This document shows positions 8,878 through 16,397 of a stretch of DNA of 49,781 bases, in pieces. Both the position numbers and the translations under genes were made by a program. Positions within the stretch are counted from its first letter, which is position 1. Every line of letters starts with the position of its first letter. The notes beneath the pieces were generated by a model, which worked only from the letters and a program-made list of their open reading frames with translations, was not told the origin of the DNA and ran no database searches. Source of the DNA: Acidimicrobiaceae bacterium (GTDB lineage: Bacteria; Actinomycetota; Acidimicrobiia; Acidimicrobiales; RAAP-2); contig PKXJ01000018.1 of NCBI GenBank assembly GCA_003132305.1, forward strand, positions 33,780 through 83,560. The letters are read 5' to 3'.

Positions 8878-10084
8878 GAATCGGCAGAACCCAGCGACCA
8901 ATCTGGGAGAAGAAGATCGCAGCACACTTGAACGCGTCGCCGTCGGCTTCGCCCGACGGCTCCGCACGGCAGGGTTGGTGGTACCCGTCAGCAGAACGAT
9001 CACGTACGCCAGGGCGCTCGACCTCGTCGGACTCTCCAGCCGGGAGCGGGTGTACTGGGCCGGAAGAGCTACCTTGCTCGGCCGGCGCGAGGATGTCGGC
9101 GTGTACGACCGGGTGTTCAGCGCGTACTGGTTGGGAGTCTCGACGGGCGTCCAGACGGATGGGCCCGAGCCGGTGCTGCTGGCGCTTGATGACGTCGAAA
9201 GCGACGCCGACGGCGAACCCGAAGTCGCCCCCGAGCCAGACAAAGAGATGTTGGCAGTTCACTACAGTGCCGTGGAATCGCTGCGCGAGAAGGACTTCGC
9301 CGCCTACTCCGAAGAGGAGTGGGCCGACGCGTATCGGCTGATCGCTGCACTCTCGGTGAGCGCGGAGCTGCGTCGAACGCGACGACAACGCCGGTCACGA
9401 CGACGGCACGGCGCCTTCGATTTCCGTCGAACCGTCCGCCTGGCAATGCACACGGGGGGTGACCTGTTCGTTCACGCCCGAAAGCTGCCAACGGACCAGC
9501 CTCGTCCGGTCGTGCTGCTGGTCGACGTGTCGGGCTCGATGGAATCCCACGCCCGGGCGCTGCTCTGTTTCACCCACGCGGTGACGTGGGCTAATCGATC
9601 GCGGAAAGTCGAAGTATTCGCGCTGGGCACCCGGTTGACTCGTATCACGCTCGAACTGCGTACGCGCGATCCCAACGTGGCACTCGCCGCCGCGTCATCC
9701 GCCGTACTGGACTGGTCGGGAGGGACCCGGCTCGGTGAGAACATCGGGCGATTCAATGACCGGTGGGGCATGCGGGGCGTGGCTCGAGGAGCGGTGGTCG
9801 TCGTGCTGTCAGATGGATGGGATCGAGGTGACCCCGCGCTGATGGCCAGTGAGATGGAACGCTTGAGCCGGGTCGCTCACCGTGTGGTGTGGGTCAATCC
9901 GCTAAAGGCCCTCGAGGGCTTCGCTCCCATCGCGCAGGGAATGGCGGCGGCGCTGCCGTGGGTCGACGACTTCGTCGCCGGCCACTCAATCGATGCGCTC
10001 GAGCACCTCGCTGATGTGATCGCGAACTCCTCTGGGACGAAGAGCTCGCAGAAGATCAATCAGACACTCCTGGCATCGAAATGA
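8867..10084 (+). CDS. coxE: VWA-domain protein, CoxE-like
   Basis: A 405-aa CoxE-family protein with a C-terminal von Willebrand A domain. The MIDAS metal site is VDVSGSMES (Asp220, Ser222, Ser224), followed by GGTRLGENIGRF and VLSDGWDRGD as the further MIDAS loops. The middle is highly basic (RTRRQRRSRRRHG near 170-182) with an acidic linker before it. MoxR ATPase plus VWA protein forms a chaperone pair that remodels a target, here presumably the Mo-hydroxylase apo-enzyme. GTG start overlaps coxD by 11 nt; the stop overlaps the next gene by 4 nt, so the three are translationally coupled. Confidence 0.92.
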   Translation: MATKNRQNPATNLGEEDRSTLERVAVGFARRLRTAGLVVPVSRTITYARALDLVGLSSRERVYWAGRATLLGRREDVGVYDRVFSAYWLGVSTGVQTDGPEPVLLALDDVESDADGEPEVAPEPDKEMLAVHYSAVESLREKDFAAYSEEEWADAYRLIAALSVSAELRRTRRQRRSRRRHGAFDFRRTVRLAMHTGGDLFVHARKLPTDQPRPVVLLVDVSGSMESHARALLCFTHAVTWANRSRKVEVFALGTRLTRITLELRTRDPNVALAAASSAVLDWSGGTRLGENIGRFNDRWGMRGVARGAVVVVLSDGWDRGDPALMASEMERLSRVAHRVVWVNPLKALEGFAPIAQGMAAALPWVDDFVAGHSIDALEHLADVIANSSGTKSSQKINQTLLASK

Positions 10085-10644
10085 TGAAAGTTGGAGCGGC
10101 GGTGTTGGCGGCAGGCGCGGGCCTGCGCTACGTCGCCAGCGGAGGGACGAATCATAAGTTGTTGGAATCGTGGCGAGGTCGTGCGGTGGTGCGTTGGGCG
10201 CTGGAGCACGCCCTCGAAGCTGACCTCGCACGGACGTGGGTCGTGACCGGTGCGGTGGAACTCAACGACGTCATACCGGCGGGTATCGAAGTGCTGGTCA
10301 ACCCCCACTGGGCTGAGGGTCAGGCCACCTCTTTGCAGGTGGCCATTGACGCTGCTCGCCTCGCTGGTCTCGACGCCGTCGTCATTGGACTGGGAGATCA
10401 GCCAATGATTCCGCCTGCGACGTGGCGGTTAATCGCGAACGCGAAGGGGTCGATCGCGGTTGCCACCTATGACGGTCAACGACGAAACCCGGTTCGCTTG
10501 GGTCGCGAGGTGTGGGAGTTACTGCCCGCCGTTGGTGATGAAGGTGCGCGAAGCGTGATGCGCAGTCACCCGGACTTGGTGACGGAGATTCCGTGCGACG
10601 GGGAGCCCACCGACATCGACACCGTCGAAGATCTCACACGATAG
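10081..10644 (+). CDS. MocA-like molybdenum cofactor nucleotidyltransferase
   Basis: A 187-aa nucleotidyltransferase of the MobA/MocA fold. Seen are the NTP-binding VLAAGAGLR loop (8-16) followed by the Lys in NHKLL (Lys26), NPHWAEGQATSL (74-85) and GLGDQPMI (Asp106 binds metal). These are features of MocA, which makes the cytosine-dinucleotide form of Mo cofactor required by xanthine-oxidase-family hydroxylases. Family membership and position directly after coxDE support a role in cofactor supply for the local Mo enzymes. It overlaps coxE by 4 nt (ATGA). Slightly shorter than typical MocA (~190-200 aa). Confidence 0.88.
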   Translation: MMKVGAAVLAAGAGLRYVASGGTNHKLLESWRGRAVVRWALEHALEADLARTWVVTGAVELNDVIPAGIEVLVNPHWAEGQATSLQVAIDAARLAGLDAVVIGLGDQPMIPPATWRLIANAKGSIAVATYDGQRRNPVRLGREVWELLPAVGDEGARSVMRSHPDLVTEIPCDGEPTDIDTVEDLTR

Positions 10645-10717
10645 GACTAACCAACGACGGCCGTGTTCGTATTTCACCGATGGAACCCTGGAACGCGCCC
10701 TTCCATTCGAAATTCAC

Positions 10718-10747
10718 TTGCGTCCCCCGAGTCCAGTGATATATCAT
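10718..10747 (+). promoter_or_regulatory. Candidate leaderless promoter overlapping a palindrome, for the cupin gene
   Basis: TTGCGT (10718-10723), an 18-nt spacer and TATCAT (10742-10747) are followed by 6 nt and then the ATG at 10754, so transcription would start at or next to the start codon; no ribosome site is present. The -10 region is embedded in the perfect inverted repeat TGATATATCA (10737-10746), the same 10-mer found at 47308-47317, where TATCAT is also followed by 6 nt and ATG. The -35 match is weak. Confidence 0.4.
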
Positions 10748-10753
10748 GTTCAA

Positions 10754-11143
10754 ATGTCCTCCAGCACTGCGAATGGTGTGCAGGTTCTCAAACTCGATAG
10801 AAAAGGCACCGAGTTGCCGATTATCGATGGTCTCGGCACGGCACGAGCTGTCATTTGGCCAGGTATGGGTGCAACGGAACGATGCATTAATTACGTCGAG
10901 CTCGAATCAGGATCGTCCACCGTTTGGCTAGAACACGCCACTGAAGCCGTGTACTACGTGATGTCCGGGACGGGCACCGTACATGGCGACGACGCGCCCG
11001 GCGAGTGGCCACTCCTCGAAGGTTCGATAGTGCATATCGGTGATGGTTCGCGCTATCGGTTTCAAGCCCAGGAAGAGGGCCTCACCTTCTTCGGCGGACC
11101 ATGCCCGACAGATCCCGCGATGTTCGAGCACCTTCCGAACTGA
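10754..11143 (+). CDS. Cupin-domain protein
   Basis: A ~129-aa single-domain cupin starting MSSSTANGVQVLKLDRKG. The beta-barrel is visible as ESGSSTVWLEHATEAVYYVMSGTGTVHGDD (motif 1, with an acidic and a His residue) and LLEGSIVHIGDGSRYRFQAQEEGLTFFGG (motif 2). The metal ligands are only partly conserved (one His in motif 1, His in SIVHIGDGS), so it may bind a ligand rather than catalyse. It follows the cofactor gene after ~110 bp with its own candidate promoter. The ATG lies 8 nt after a TGATATATCA palindrome and has no ribosome site, so it is probably translated from a leaderless mRNA. An upstream in-frame start at 10718 would run through that promoter. Role unknown; sensing or isomerising a pathway intermediate is possible. 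Confidence 0.8.
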   Translation: MSSSTANGVQVLKLDRKGTELPIIDGLGTARAVIWPGMGATERCINYVELESGSSTVWLEHATEAVYYVMSGTGTVHGDDAPGEWPLLEGSIVHIGDGSRYRFQAQEEGLTFFGGPCPTDPAMFEHLPN

Positions 11144-11244
11144 CGCCCGTCAGTTCTCGTTGAACATACTGAACGTTACTTGCGGTTAGAACTGCGGAAC
11201 GCGATGAAAACCCAAAAGCAATCGACCGTGGAGGATCTCAGAAG

Positions 11245-11949
11245 ATGGAACTAATCAACGAATTCCGTGTAGACATTTCAATGGCGGAAGCCTGGAACGT
11301 GTTGACCGATCTTGAGAGAATCGCGCCCATGATGCCCGGGGCTCAACTCGAAGAGGTTGAGGGGGACGAATACCGTGGGGTGGTCAAGGTCAAGGTCGGA
11401 CCGATTACGTCCCAGTACAAAGGGGTCATCACCTTCGTCGAGCGTGACGAAGCCGCCGGCAAGGTCGTGCTGCGAGCTTCGGGACGTGATACCAAAGGAC
11501 AGGGCAACGTCAGCGCCATCATCACCGCGACCATGACCCCACTCGGTGACCAGACCCAGGTGAGCATGGTCACCGACCTCACGATTACCGGGAAGGTGGC
11601 CCAGTTCGGCCGAGGCGTGTTGGCCGACGTCAGTTCCAAACTGATCGGCCAGTTCGCCGAGTCCCTCGAAGCCGACCTGAAAAAGGGCGACGTCACCGAC
11701 GAGGGCGGCACGAGCACCACCGAGCCATCTCCCACTCCGCCGAACGACGCTACGAAACTTCCCGACGATAGTTCCGCCACCAGTTCGACGAGTCCAGGTG
11801 TTCGCCGTATCAACTCCCCCGAAGCACAACCGGTCGATCTACTCAACGCGGCTGGTGGCCCGGTGTCCAAGTACTTCCTACGACCACTGATGGCGATCGG
11901 CGCCGTCGTGATGATGGTGGTTCAGCGTCGCCGCCGTTCGCGGGACTGA
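11245..11949 (+). CDS. coxG: CoxG-like SRPBCC protein with C-terminal membrane anchor
   Basis: A 234-aa protein. Residues 1-~145 form a CoxG/SRPBCC fold (MELINEFRVDISMAEAWNVL, PMMPGAQLEEV, VKVKVGPITSQYKGVITF, GRGVLADVSSKLIGQFAESL). Then comes a Ser/Thr/Pro/Asp-rich linker (~150-195) and a C-terminal hydrophobic segment ending in a basic cluster (MAIGAVVMMVVQRRRRSRD). CoxG is known to recruit CO dehydrogenase to the inner membrane; here it would tether the Cox-type Mo hydroxylases so that electrons reach the quinone pool (inference). Ribosome site GGAGG 12 nt upstream of ATG. The last ~60 codons are duplicated as a relic at 14590-14784. A hairpin follows at 11975-12000. Confidence 0.9.
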   Translation: MELINEFRVDISMAEAWNVLTDLERIAPMMPGAQLEEVEGDEYRGVVKVKVGPITSQYKGVITFVERDEAAGKVVLRASGRDTKGQGNVSAIITATMTPLGDQTQVSMVTDLTITGKVAQFGRGVLADVSSKLIGQFAESLEADLKKGDVTDEGGTSTTEPSPTPPNDATKLPDDSSATSSTSPGVRRINSPEAQPVDLLNAAGGPVSKYFLRPLMAIGAVVMMVVQRRRRSRD

Positions 11950-11974
11950 CCTTCCACGGAGCCATCGTAACTAC

Positions 11975-12000
11975 GCCGAGCACCCTCGGGCGGGCTCGGC
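11975..12000 (+). terminator. Hairpin downstream of coxG
   Basis: GCCGAGC (11975-11981) pairs perfectly with GCTCGGC (11994-12000), and the stem extends by a CCC/GGG pairing with one bulged base. It begins 26 bp after the coxG stop. The following bases (TTCGATC) are only weakly T-rich, so it is a plausible but not classical intrinsic terminator ending the maturation unit. Confidence 0.5.
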
Positions 12001-12075
12001 TTCGATCAACCTCTAAGTATCGTGCACATTGATAGTGACGTCAGCGTCGTGGATGGCCGCCGCTTCCGTCGACGC

Positions 12076-12135
12076 GATTCACCGCTGAGCCAAGTCGTCC
12101 TCAAGGGCGAAGCCGAGTCCGTACACGGCAACTTC
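12076..12135 (-). pseudogene. Remnant of the amidase 3' end
   Basis: CACCGCTGAGCCAA followed by TCCTCAAGGGCGAAGCCGAG and TCCGTAC is nearly identical to the last ~18 codons of the amidase gene at 14862-16397. Only this tail is present; the rest of the gene is absent. It forms part of the left direct repeat and shows that a coxG/amidase convergent pair was duplicated around the small island. Confidence 0.75.
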
Positions 12136-12890
12136 GAGCGATCAACTCCAGCCGACTTCGACACGCATGCGGGCCTATTGGTCAACCGGAATTCCGATTT
12201 AGCGTCACCTTCAGCAATAGGTTAGGTAATTCTGTAGGCAGACTGCGCCGTAAATAAACAGTGTGCGATCTTGACGCAGTCGCCGAATCGCTATCGCGTT
12301 ACAACGGTCCCGCCGCGTACATTCGACGCTCAGCAAGGTAGCGACAGAAAAGCGGCCTGAGGACTCAGCCATTCATCACAAATTTCGGTGGGCCGTAGGG
12401 GACTTGAACCTCTCACCCCTTGCATGTCATGTCGCCCTGGAGTATTCGGCCGCGTTCATTGAGATTGGAAACGCCCTATATCGTAAGGGCTTATGTTCAC
12501 ACCCAATCTCCCGCGTCCGAATCGATTCAGACAAATTGCTGAAGTATTTGCTGACATTTTAAGGCTCCTCGAACATCAGTCGATGATCAGAACTCACCCA
12601 CACAAAGCCGAGGAGTCCCTCAATGGTTCGGGGATTTAGTTCTAATCAATCCTAGAGTAATGTGAGCGATGTGCGACCCTTCGTTCGAAGCTGGCGAAAG
12701 AGATCCTATGAAGGTTGTCGTCCGTCGCTCGTTCAATTTGCACGGAGCCTTGCTCGTCAGCCGGCGCGTGGAGGGGTATTCGAACTCGGCGTCGTCGACG
12801 TCGCGTGGCGGGCGATCGTGAACGACTCGCGACAGCCGGAGGAATCCCGCAGGACTGCCGGTCTTGGCCGGCCAATGAGGAGGTAAAACG
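12136..12890. other. Non-coding island DNA with tRNA relic and a possible IS end
   Basis: No protein gene is recognised here. The stretch contains the tRNA-Val fragment (12387-12431) and a GCCCT/AGGGC inverted repeat near 12472-12490. It also has a pair of inverted GGCTCCTCG / CGAGGAGTCC motifs (about 12562 and 12609). The sequence between them (AACTCACCCACACAAAGCCG) resembles ends of ISL3-type elements as I recall them, which would fit the ISL3 transposase relic at 14375; this is weak. The region just before 12891 carries the GGAGGT ribosome site of the AhpD-like gene. Confidence 0.4.
12387..12431 (-). pseudogene. 3' half of tRNA-Val(GAC), likely attachment-site relic
   Basis: Read on the minus strand this gives the second half of a tRNA: the loop ATGACAT with anticodon GAC, the stem half GCAAG, a variable loop, a T-arm with the TTCAAGT loop, the acceptor strand ACGGCCC, discriminator A and CC. 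The 5' half (D-arm and 5' acceptor strand) is missing: after 12431 the sequence no longer matches the expected CAAG anticodon stem. One T-stem pair is mismatched, so it is decayed. Isolated tRNA 3' ends are the usual footprint of integrase-mediated insertion. No integrase is seen in the window. Confidence 0.75.
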
Positions 12891-13361
12891 ATGCGTGTCG
12901 ACTACCGAAGCGTCTTTCCCGCGGCTGTGACGGCCATGGCGGGGCTTGAGCAGGCCGTCCAGTCGAGCTCGCTCGAAGCGGAGTTGCTCGAACTGGTGAA
13001 GCTGCGGGCGTCGCAAATAAATGGCTGTGGCTACTGCGTGGACATGCACACGAAGGACGCGACGAACATGGGCGTCGAGAACCAGCGGCTCCACCTCGTC
13101 GTCGCATGGAAAGAGGCGCCCGTCTACTCACCACGCGAACGCGCGGCGCTCGCCTGGTGCGAGGCACTCACGATGCTGCCAAGCTCGGGAGCGCCCGACG
13201 ACGTCTACGAGCAGGTGGCTGCTCAGTTCGACCCCGAAGAGATCGTGGCGCTCACGCTCGCCATCGTGGCCATCAATGGCTGGAACCGTTTTGCGGTGGG
13301 CCTGCGCGCTCTGGTCGGGAATTATGTTCCTCGGGCGGCTCCAGCGACCACCGCACCGTGA
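12891..13361 (+). CDS. AhpD-like carboxymuconolactone decarboxylase family protein with CxxC
   Basis: A 156-aa AhpD/CMD-fold protein. The redox motif is complete: Cys46-Gly-Tyr-Cys49 followed by His53 in INGCGYCVDMHTKDA, the arrangement used for alkylhydroperoxidase-type thiol chemistry. The preceding ELLELVKLRASQ helix is typical. ATG at 12891 has a strong GGAGGT ribosome site. Its TGA overlaps the GTG of the next gene (GTGA), so the two are coupled. The pair is an insert relative to the coxG-amidase neighbours. Likely a peroxidase or antioxidant protein; substrate unknown. Confidence 0.9.
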   Translation: MRVDYRSVFPAAVTAMAGLEQAVQSSSLEAELLELVKLRASQINGCGYCVDMHTKDATNMGVENQRLHLVVAWKEAPVYSPRERAALAWCEALTMLPSSGAPDDVYEQVAAQFDPEEIVALTLAIVAINGWNRFAVGLRALVGNYVPRAAPATTAP

Positions 13362-14191
13362 AGGAATCCTTCCCGAAGTCTTCTCTCATCGCGAAGTCGA
13401 ACGCGCTGCTCGACGCCCATCGAGCGCGCGTACCATTTGTTCTACCGAACATCTGGGACGTCGCCTCCGCACGCATCGTGGAGGAGGCAGGTTTTCGCGC
13501 CATTGCGACGTCCAGCCGAGCGATCGCCGGTGTGCTCGGCCTGCAGGATGACGATTCGAGCGATCCTGATGTCGTCTTCGACTTTGTCGCTCGCATCGCC
13601 GCCGCGGTCTCCTGTCCGGTGACGGCCGATCTGGAAGCGGGCTACGGACTCGATCCGACGGAGTTGGTCGACCGTCTCCTTTCTGCCGGGGTCGTCGGTT
13701 GCAATCTCGAAGATACCGATCACCACGGAAGTGATGTGCTCGTTGACGGCACGAAGCAGGCCGCATTCCTCGCCGATGTGCGGTCGGCGACGCGTACCCG
13801 CGGCGTGCACATCGTGATCAACGCGCGAGTCGACACCTTCATCCGTCACGTCGGTGACGAACAAGAGCAAGTCGAAGAGGCGCTGCGGCGCGGCCGCCTC
13901 TACCTCGAGGCCGGCGCAGATTGCATCTACCCGATCGCCCTCGGTGATCGTGAACGGATCGCACAGCTCACTGCGACTTTGCCAGGCCCGCTCAACGTGG
14001 TCGCCCGTCGAGGCGGGCTGAGCATCAGTGAACTCGCGGCACTTGGCGTGCGCCGGATCAGTTTTGCATCGGGGCTCTTTCGTCTTGTGAGCGACCAGTT
14101 CGGGGTGATTGTCCGGCGATTGGCTGAATCTCCCGGCTCGGATGCTATTTGGGGGTCTTCCGACGCGAATGCGAAGTCCGCGACGGAATAA
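13358..14191 (+). CDS. Isocitrate lyase/PEP mutase family protein
   Basis: A 277-aa TIM-barrel protein of the ICL/PEP-mutase superfamily. GTG start at 13358 overlaps the previous TGA by 4 nt. Seen are LPNIWDVASARIVEEAGFRAIATSS (substrate-binding start), the Mg-binding DLEAGYG (91-97), GCNLEDTDHH, INARVDTF and EALRRGRLYLEAGADCIYP. The short length and DLEAGYG form match the widespread uncharacterised group near 2-methylisocitrate lyase and oxaloacetate-hydrolase-like enzymes rather than true isocitrate lyase. I do not see the KKCGH catalytic loop of isocitrate lyases, so C-C bond hydrolysis or lysis on a small 2-oxo acid is likely but unproven. Confidence 0.88.
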   Translation: MKESFPKSSLIAKSNALLDAHRARVPFVLPNIWDVASARIVEEAGFRAIATSSRAIAGVLGLQDDDSSDPDVVFDFVARIAAAVSCPVTADLEAGYGLDPTELVDRLLSAGVVGCNLEDTDHHGSDVLVDGTKQAAFLADVRSATRTRGVHIVINARVDTFIRHVGDEQEQVEEALRRGRLYLEAGADCIYPIALGDRERIAQLTATLPGPLNVVARRGGLSISELAALGVRRISFASGLFRLVSDQFGVIVRRLAESPGSDAIWGSSDANAKSATE

Positions 14192-14374
14192 TCGGGTGCT
14201 TCGGCTTGCCGGACAAAAGTTTTGGATGCGAGTAGACAGTCCCTGAGTTGTACTTGATTCGTGGTGATCTAAACGAGCGTGCTAAATGGCGGTCAGCCTC
14301 GGCCATTCAAGTGACACGTACGGGTGGTTTCTAGGTTTGGAGTTGGTAACACAACCGAACCAGGGAGAGCACCC

Positions 14375-14555
14375 GTGCGCACCACACTGTATTCGAACGC
14401 CTGATGGACCTGCCCCGGGTCAGCGTCAATGACGTGGACTTGCAGTCGAACAAAGTGGTCGTCACCGTCAAGCTACGAAACTAAGAAGCTCCGCGGTCCC
14501 CAGTGCGAGTTCACCACCCACGCCCGCTACGACACCCGTCCGGTTGCTTCATCGC
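14375..14555 (+). mobile_element. ISL3-family transposase N-terminal fragment (frameshifted)
   Basis: The frames VFERLMDLPRVSVNDVDL, QSNKVVVTVKLR and then, shifted, KKLRGPQCEFTTHARYDTRP join into the N-terminal region of ISL3-type transposases (VTDVxVxxxxVVVxVxLRxxxLRCPxCxFTTRARYDTRP). There are at least two frame changes: near 14388, between the GTG at 14375 and VFERL, and near 14479, where one extra A makes KLRN-stop. One zinc-finger Cys is replaced by Gly (LRGPQC). The rest of the transposase is missing; the coxG relic follows directly. It marks an old insertion event beside the island. Confidence 0.75.
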
Positions 14556-14589
14556 GCCGCCGCCCGCCGCTCACGAAGACGGCGCGGAG

Positions 14590-14784
14590 CATCCCCACGA
14601 AAGTTCCATCTTCGCCAGTTCACCGAATCCAGGTGTACGCCAGATCCACGCCCTCGAAGCAACGCCGGTCGACCTCTTGAACGCGGCGGGTGGCCCCGTG
14701 TCCAAGTACTTCCTTCGACCGGTCGTGGCGATCGGCGCCATCGTGATGATGGTGGTGATGCGTCGCCGCCGTTCACGAGATTGA
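14590..14784 (+). pseudogene. coxG 3' fragment
   Basis: This encodes PVDLLNAAGGPVSKYFLRP followed by VVAIGAIVMMVVMRRRRSRD and a stop, nearly identical to the C-terminus of the intact coxG (11245-11949), plus part of the Ser/Pro linker upstream. The SRPBCC domain is missing and no ribosome site or start belongs to it. It is the coxG part of the right direct repeat. Confidence 0.85.
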
Positions 14785-14915
14785 CCTTCCACCAGGGTGT
14801 TCGTGATGACGACGGGGGTCCTAGAAAACGACTCGGTCGGCCCCGCGTTCGCTAACGCGACTCACCGCTGAGCCAACTCCTCCTCAAGGGCGAAGCCGAG
14901 TCCGTACGCCGCCAG
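14590..14915 (+). repeat. Right direct repeat (coxG 3' remnant plus amidase 3' end)
   Basis: Counterpart of 11755-12135. It holds the coxG stump, about 75 bp of spacer and the true 3' end of the amidase gene. Similarity to the left copy is high in the coxG tail and in the last ~18 amidase codons and poor in the spacer. Confidence 0.7.
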
Positions 14916-16397
14916 TTCCCCGAATCGTGGACCGATGATCTGAATGCCGACGGGAAGGTCGCCGCGACCAACGCCGCAAGGGACGCTCAGCGCCGGATGA
15001 CCACTGAGATCAAGCGGGCAGGTATTGAGCAACTCCGTGCCACCTCGCGTCATTCGATCCGCCCGTTCACCCATACCTTCAAGAAGTGGGAAGGCCACCG
15101 TTGGCACGGTAGGGGTGACCAGCAGGTCGACGTCAGTGAAGAGCGAATCGATCTCGTGCCGCAGCCGTAAGCGAAGATTGTGGGCCTTGGCGAGAGGCAC
15201 GCCCCACTCCACCTCATTCAAGTACTGGGCGAGAATCAGTCGGACGAGCACGCGGGGCGGCAGGTGATGACTGAAGGTCGTGGACCGGCGAGCACTCGCG
15301 GCGACCGCGTCGACGTCGACACGCCCCAGATGACCGAAACCGAGACCGTTCGATAGCCACATGCCGTAGAGGCCATGGGCGACAACAGCAGAAAAAATGG
15401 GGAGTGACAGGGGCCAAAGCGAGACGCTCACCTCTTGCACGATGGCGCCGGCGTCAGACATCCCTTGAAGGCTCCGTCGAAAGGCGGCCAGCACCTCGGC
15501 TTCGACCAACTCCGGCGATACGGATTCGCGAATGAAGCCAACTCGCGTTCCTTCAAGCCCACGTCCGCGCGCCGATAGGTACTCAGACGCACGGGGCTCA
15601 CCTCGGAGCCACTGCGGGTCGCGCCAGTCCTCACCGGCGATCACTTCCAGTAGTTGGGCGTTGTCCTCCACGTTGGTCGTGATCGGGCCAATATGGTCGA
15701 GCGTATGGTCCATGTACGTCAGCCCGTAGCTCGGCACGAGGCCGTGGGTGGCCTTCATCCCGACCAAACCACACCACGCGGCCGGAATACGAATACTCCC
15801 TGCTTGATCCACGCCGAGGGCCATGTCGACCATGCCACTCGCCACCGCGGCCGCGGATCCACTCGATGACCCGCCAGTGGACGCTGACGGATCGAGCGGA
15901 TTACGCGCGGCACCGAAGTAGGACCCTTCACCCGAGCCAACAGCCATATCCTCCATGTTCGTCTTGCCGACGATGGTCGCTCCGGCCCTCAGTACGCGTT
16001 CAATGACGACGGCGTCTTCTGTAGGAACGAAGTAGGGCCGGCGTCCACCTCCCTCACTCTGAGGGACCCCGGCCACGGCAATGCAGTCCTTCACCGCGAG
16101 ACGCTTACCCTTGAGCGAACCTTCGCCTGCCCCGCGCACGTCGCAGAACCGAACGAATGCGTTGTGGGGATCCTCACCTTCGCCAGGCATCTTCCCCGGG
16201 TCTCGGTGCGTGTGATCGATGGGAACCGAACTCTCTTCGACGTCCTCAAGCTTCTCGAGGGCGGCCATCGCGTCGCCAATCCAATCGGGAAGAAGTCGAG
16301 CGTCTTCTCCGTCCAGTTGCACGCCCACGCGTGCAGCGCACTTCTCAACCATCTCGGACGTTGGTGCTACAAAGTGCGCGAACTGGCGCTTGCTCAT
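14862..16397 (-). CDS. Amidase-signature family amidase
   Basis: A ~511-aa amidase with the complete Ser-cisSer-Lys triad, numbered from the ATG at 16397: Lys103 in AVKDCIA, Ser177 in STGGSSSGSAAAVASG and Ser201 in DQAGSIRIPAAWCGLVG. The 24-residue Ser-Ser spacing is the family standard. An in-frame TTG at 16466 would add 23 poorly conserved residues. It lies 174 bp downstream of operon A's last gene on the same strand and may be read through from it. Predicted to hydrolyse a carboxamide in the cytosol, releasing ammonia; the substrate could be a pathway amide. Its last codons are duplicated at 12076-12135. Confidence 0.92.
   Translation of the reverse strand: MSKRQFAHFVAPTSEMVEKCAARVGVQLDGEDARLLPDWIGDAMAALEKLEDVEESSVPIDHTHRDPGKMPGEGEDPHNAFVRFCDVRGAGEGSLKGKRLAVKDCIAVAGVPQSEGGGRRPYFVPTEDAVVIERVLRAGATIVGKTNMEDMAVGSGEGSYFGAARNPLDPSASTGGSSSGSAAAVASGMVDMALGVDQAGSIRIPAAWCGLVGMKATHGLVPSYGLTYMDHTLDHIGPITTNVEDNAQLLEVIAGEDWRDPQWLRGEPRASEYLSARGRGLEGTRVGFIRESVSPELVEAEVLAAFRRSLQGMSDAGAIVQEVSVSLWPLSLPIFSAVVAHGLYGMWLSNGLGFGHLGRVDVDAVAASARRSTTFSHHLPPRVLVRLILAQYLNEVEWGVPLAKAHNLRLRLRHEIDSLFTDVDLLVTPTVPTVAFPLLEGMGERADRMTRGGTELLNTCPLDLSGHPALSVPCGVGRGDLPVGIQIIGPRFGELAAYGLGFALEEELAQR

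Larger units (their letters stand above)
11755..12135 (+). repeat. Left direct repeat (coxG 3' end plus amidase 3' remnant)
   Basis: This stretch is related to 14590-14915. In both, a coxG 3' end is followed by a convergent amidase 3' end. The left copy keeps the whole coxG but only a stump of the amidase; the right copy keeps the whole amidase but only a stump of coxG. The spacing between the two parts differs (about 130 bp here, about 75 bp on the right). The two repeats bracket about 2.4 kb of unrelated DNA. Confidence 0.7.

Noticed and set aside
12387-12431. Intact tRNA-Val gene
   Set aside because: Only the 3' half pairs; bases after 12431 do not supply the anticodon stem, D-arm or 5' acceptor strand, and one T-stem pair is mismatched.
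12472-12490. GCCCT/AGGGC inverted repeat as a terminator or operator
   Set aside because: Only 5 paired bases with an 8-nt loop and no gene ending there; too weak to call.
12642-13094. 150-codon minus-strand frame opposite the AhpD-like gene
   Set aside because: It is the antisense shadow of the well-supported plus-strand gene with its CxxC motif and strong ribosome site.
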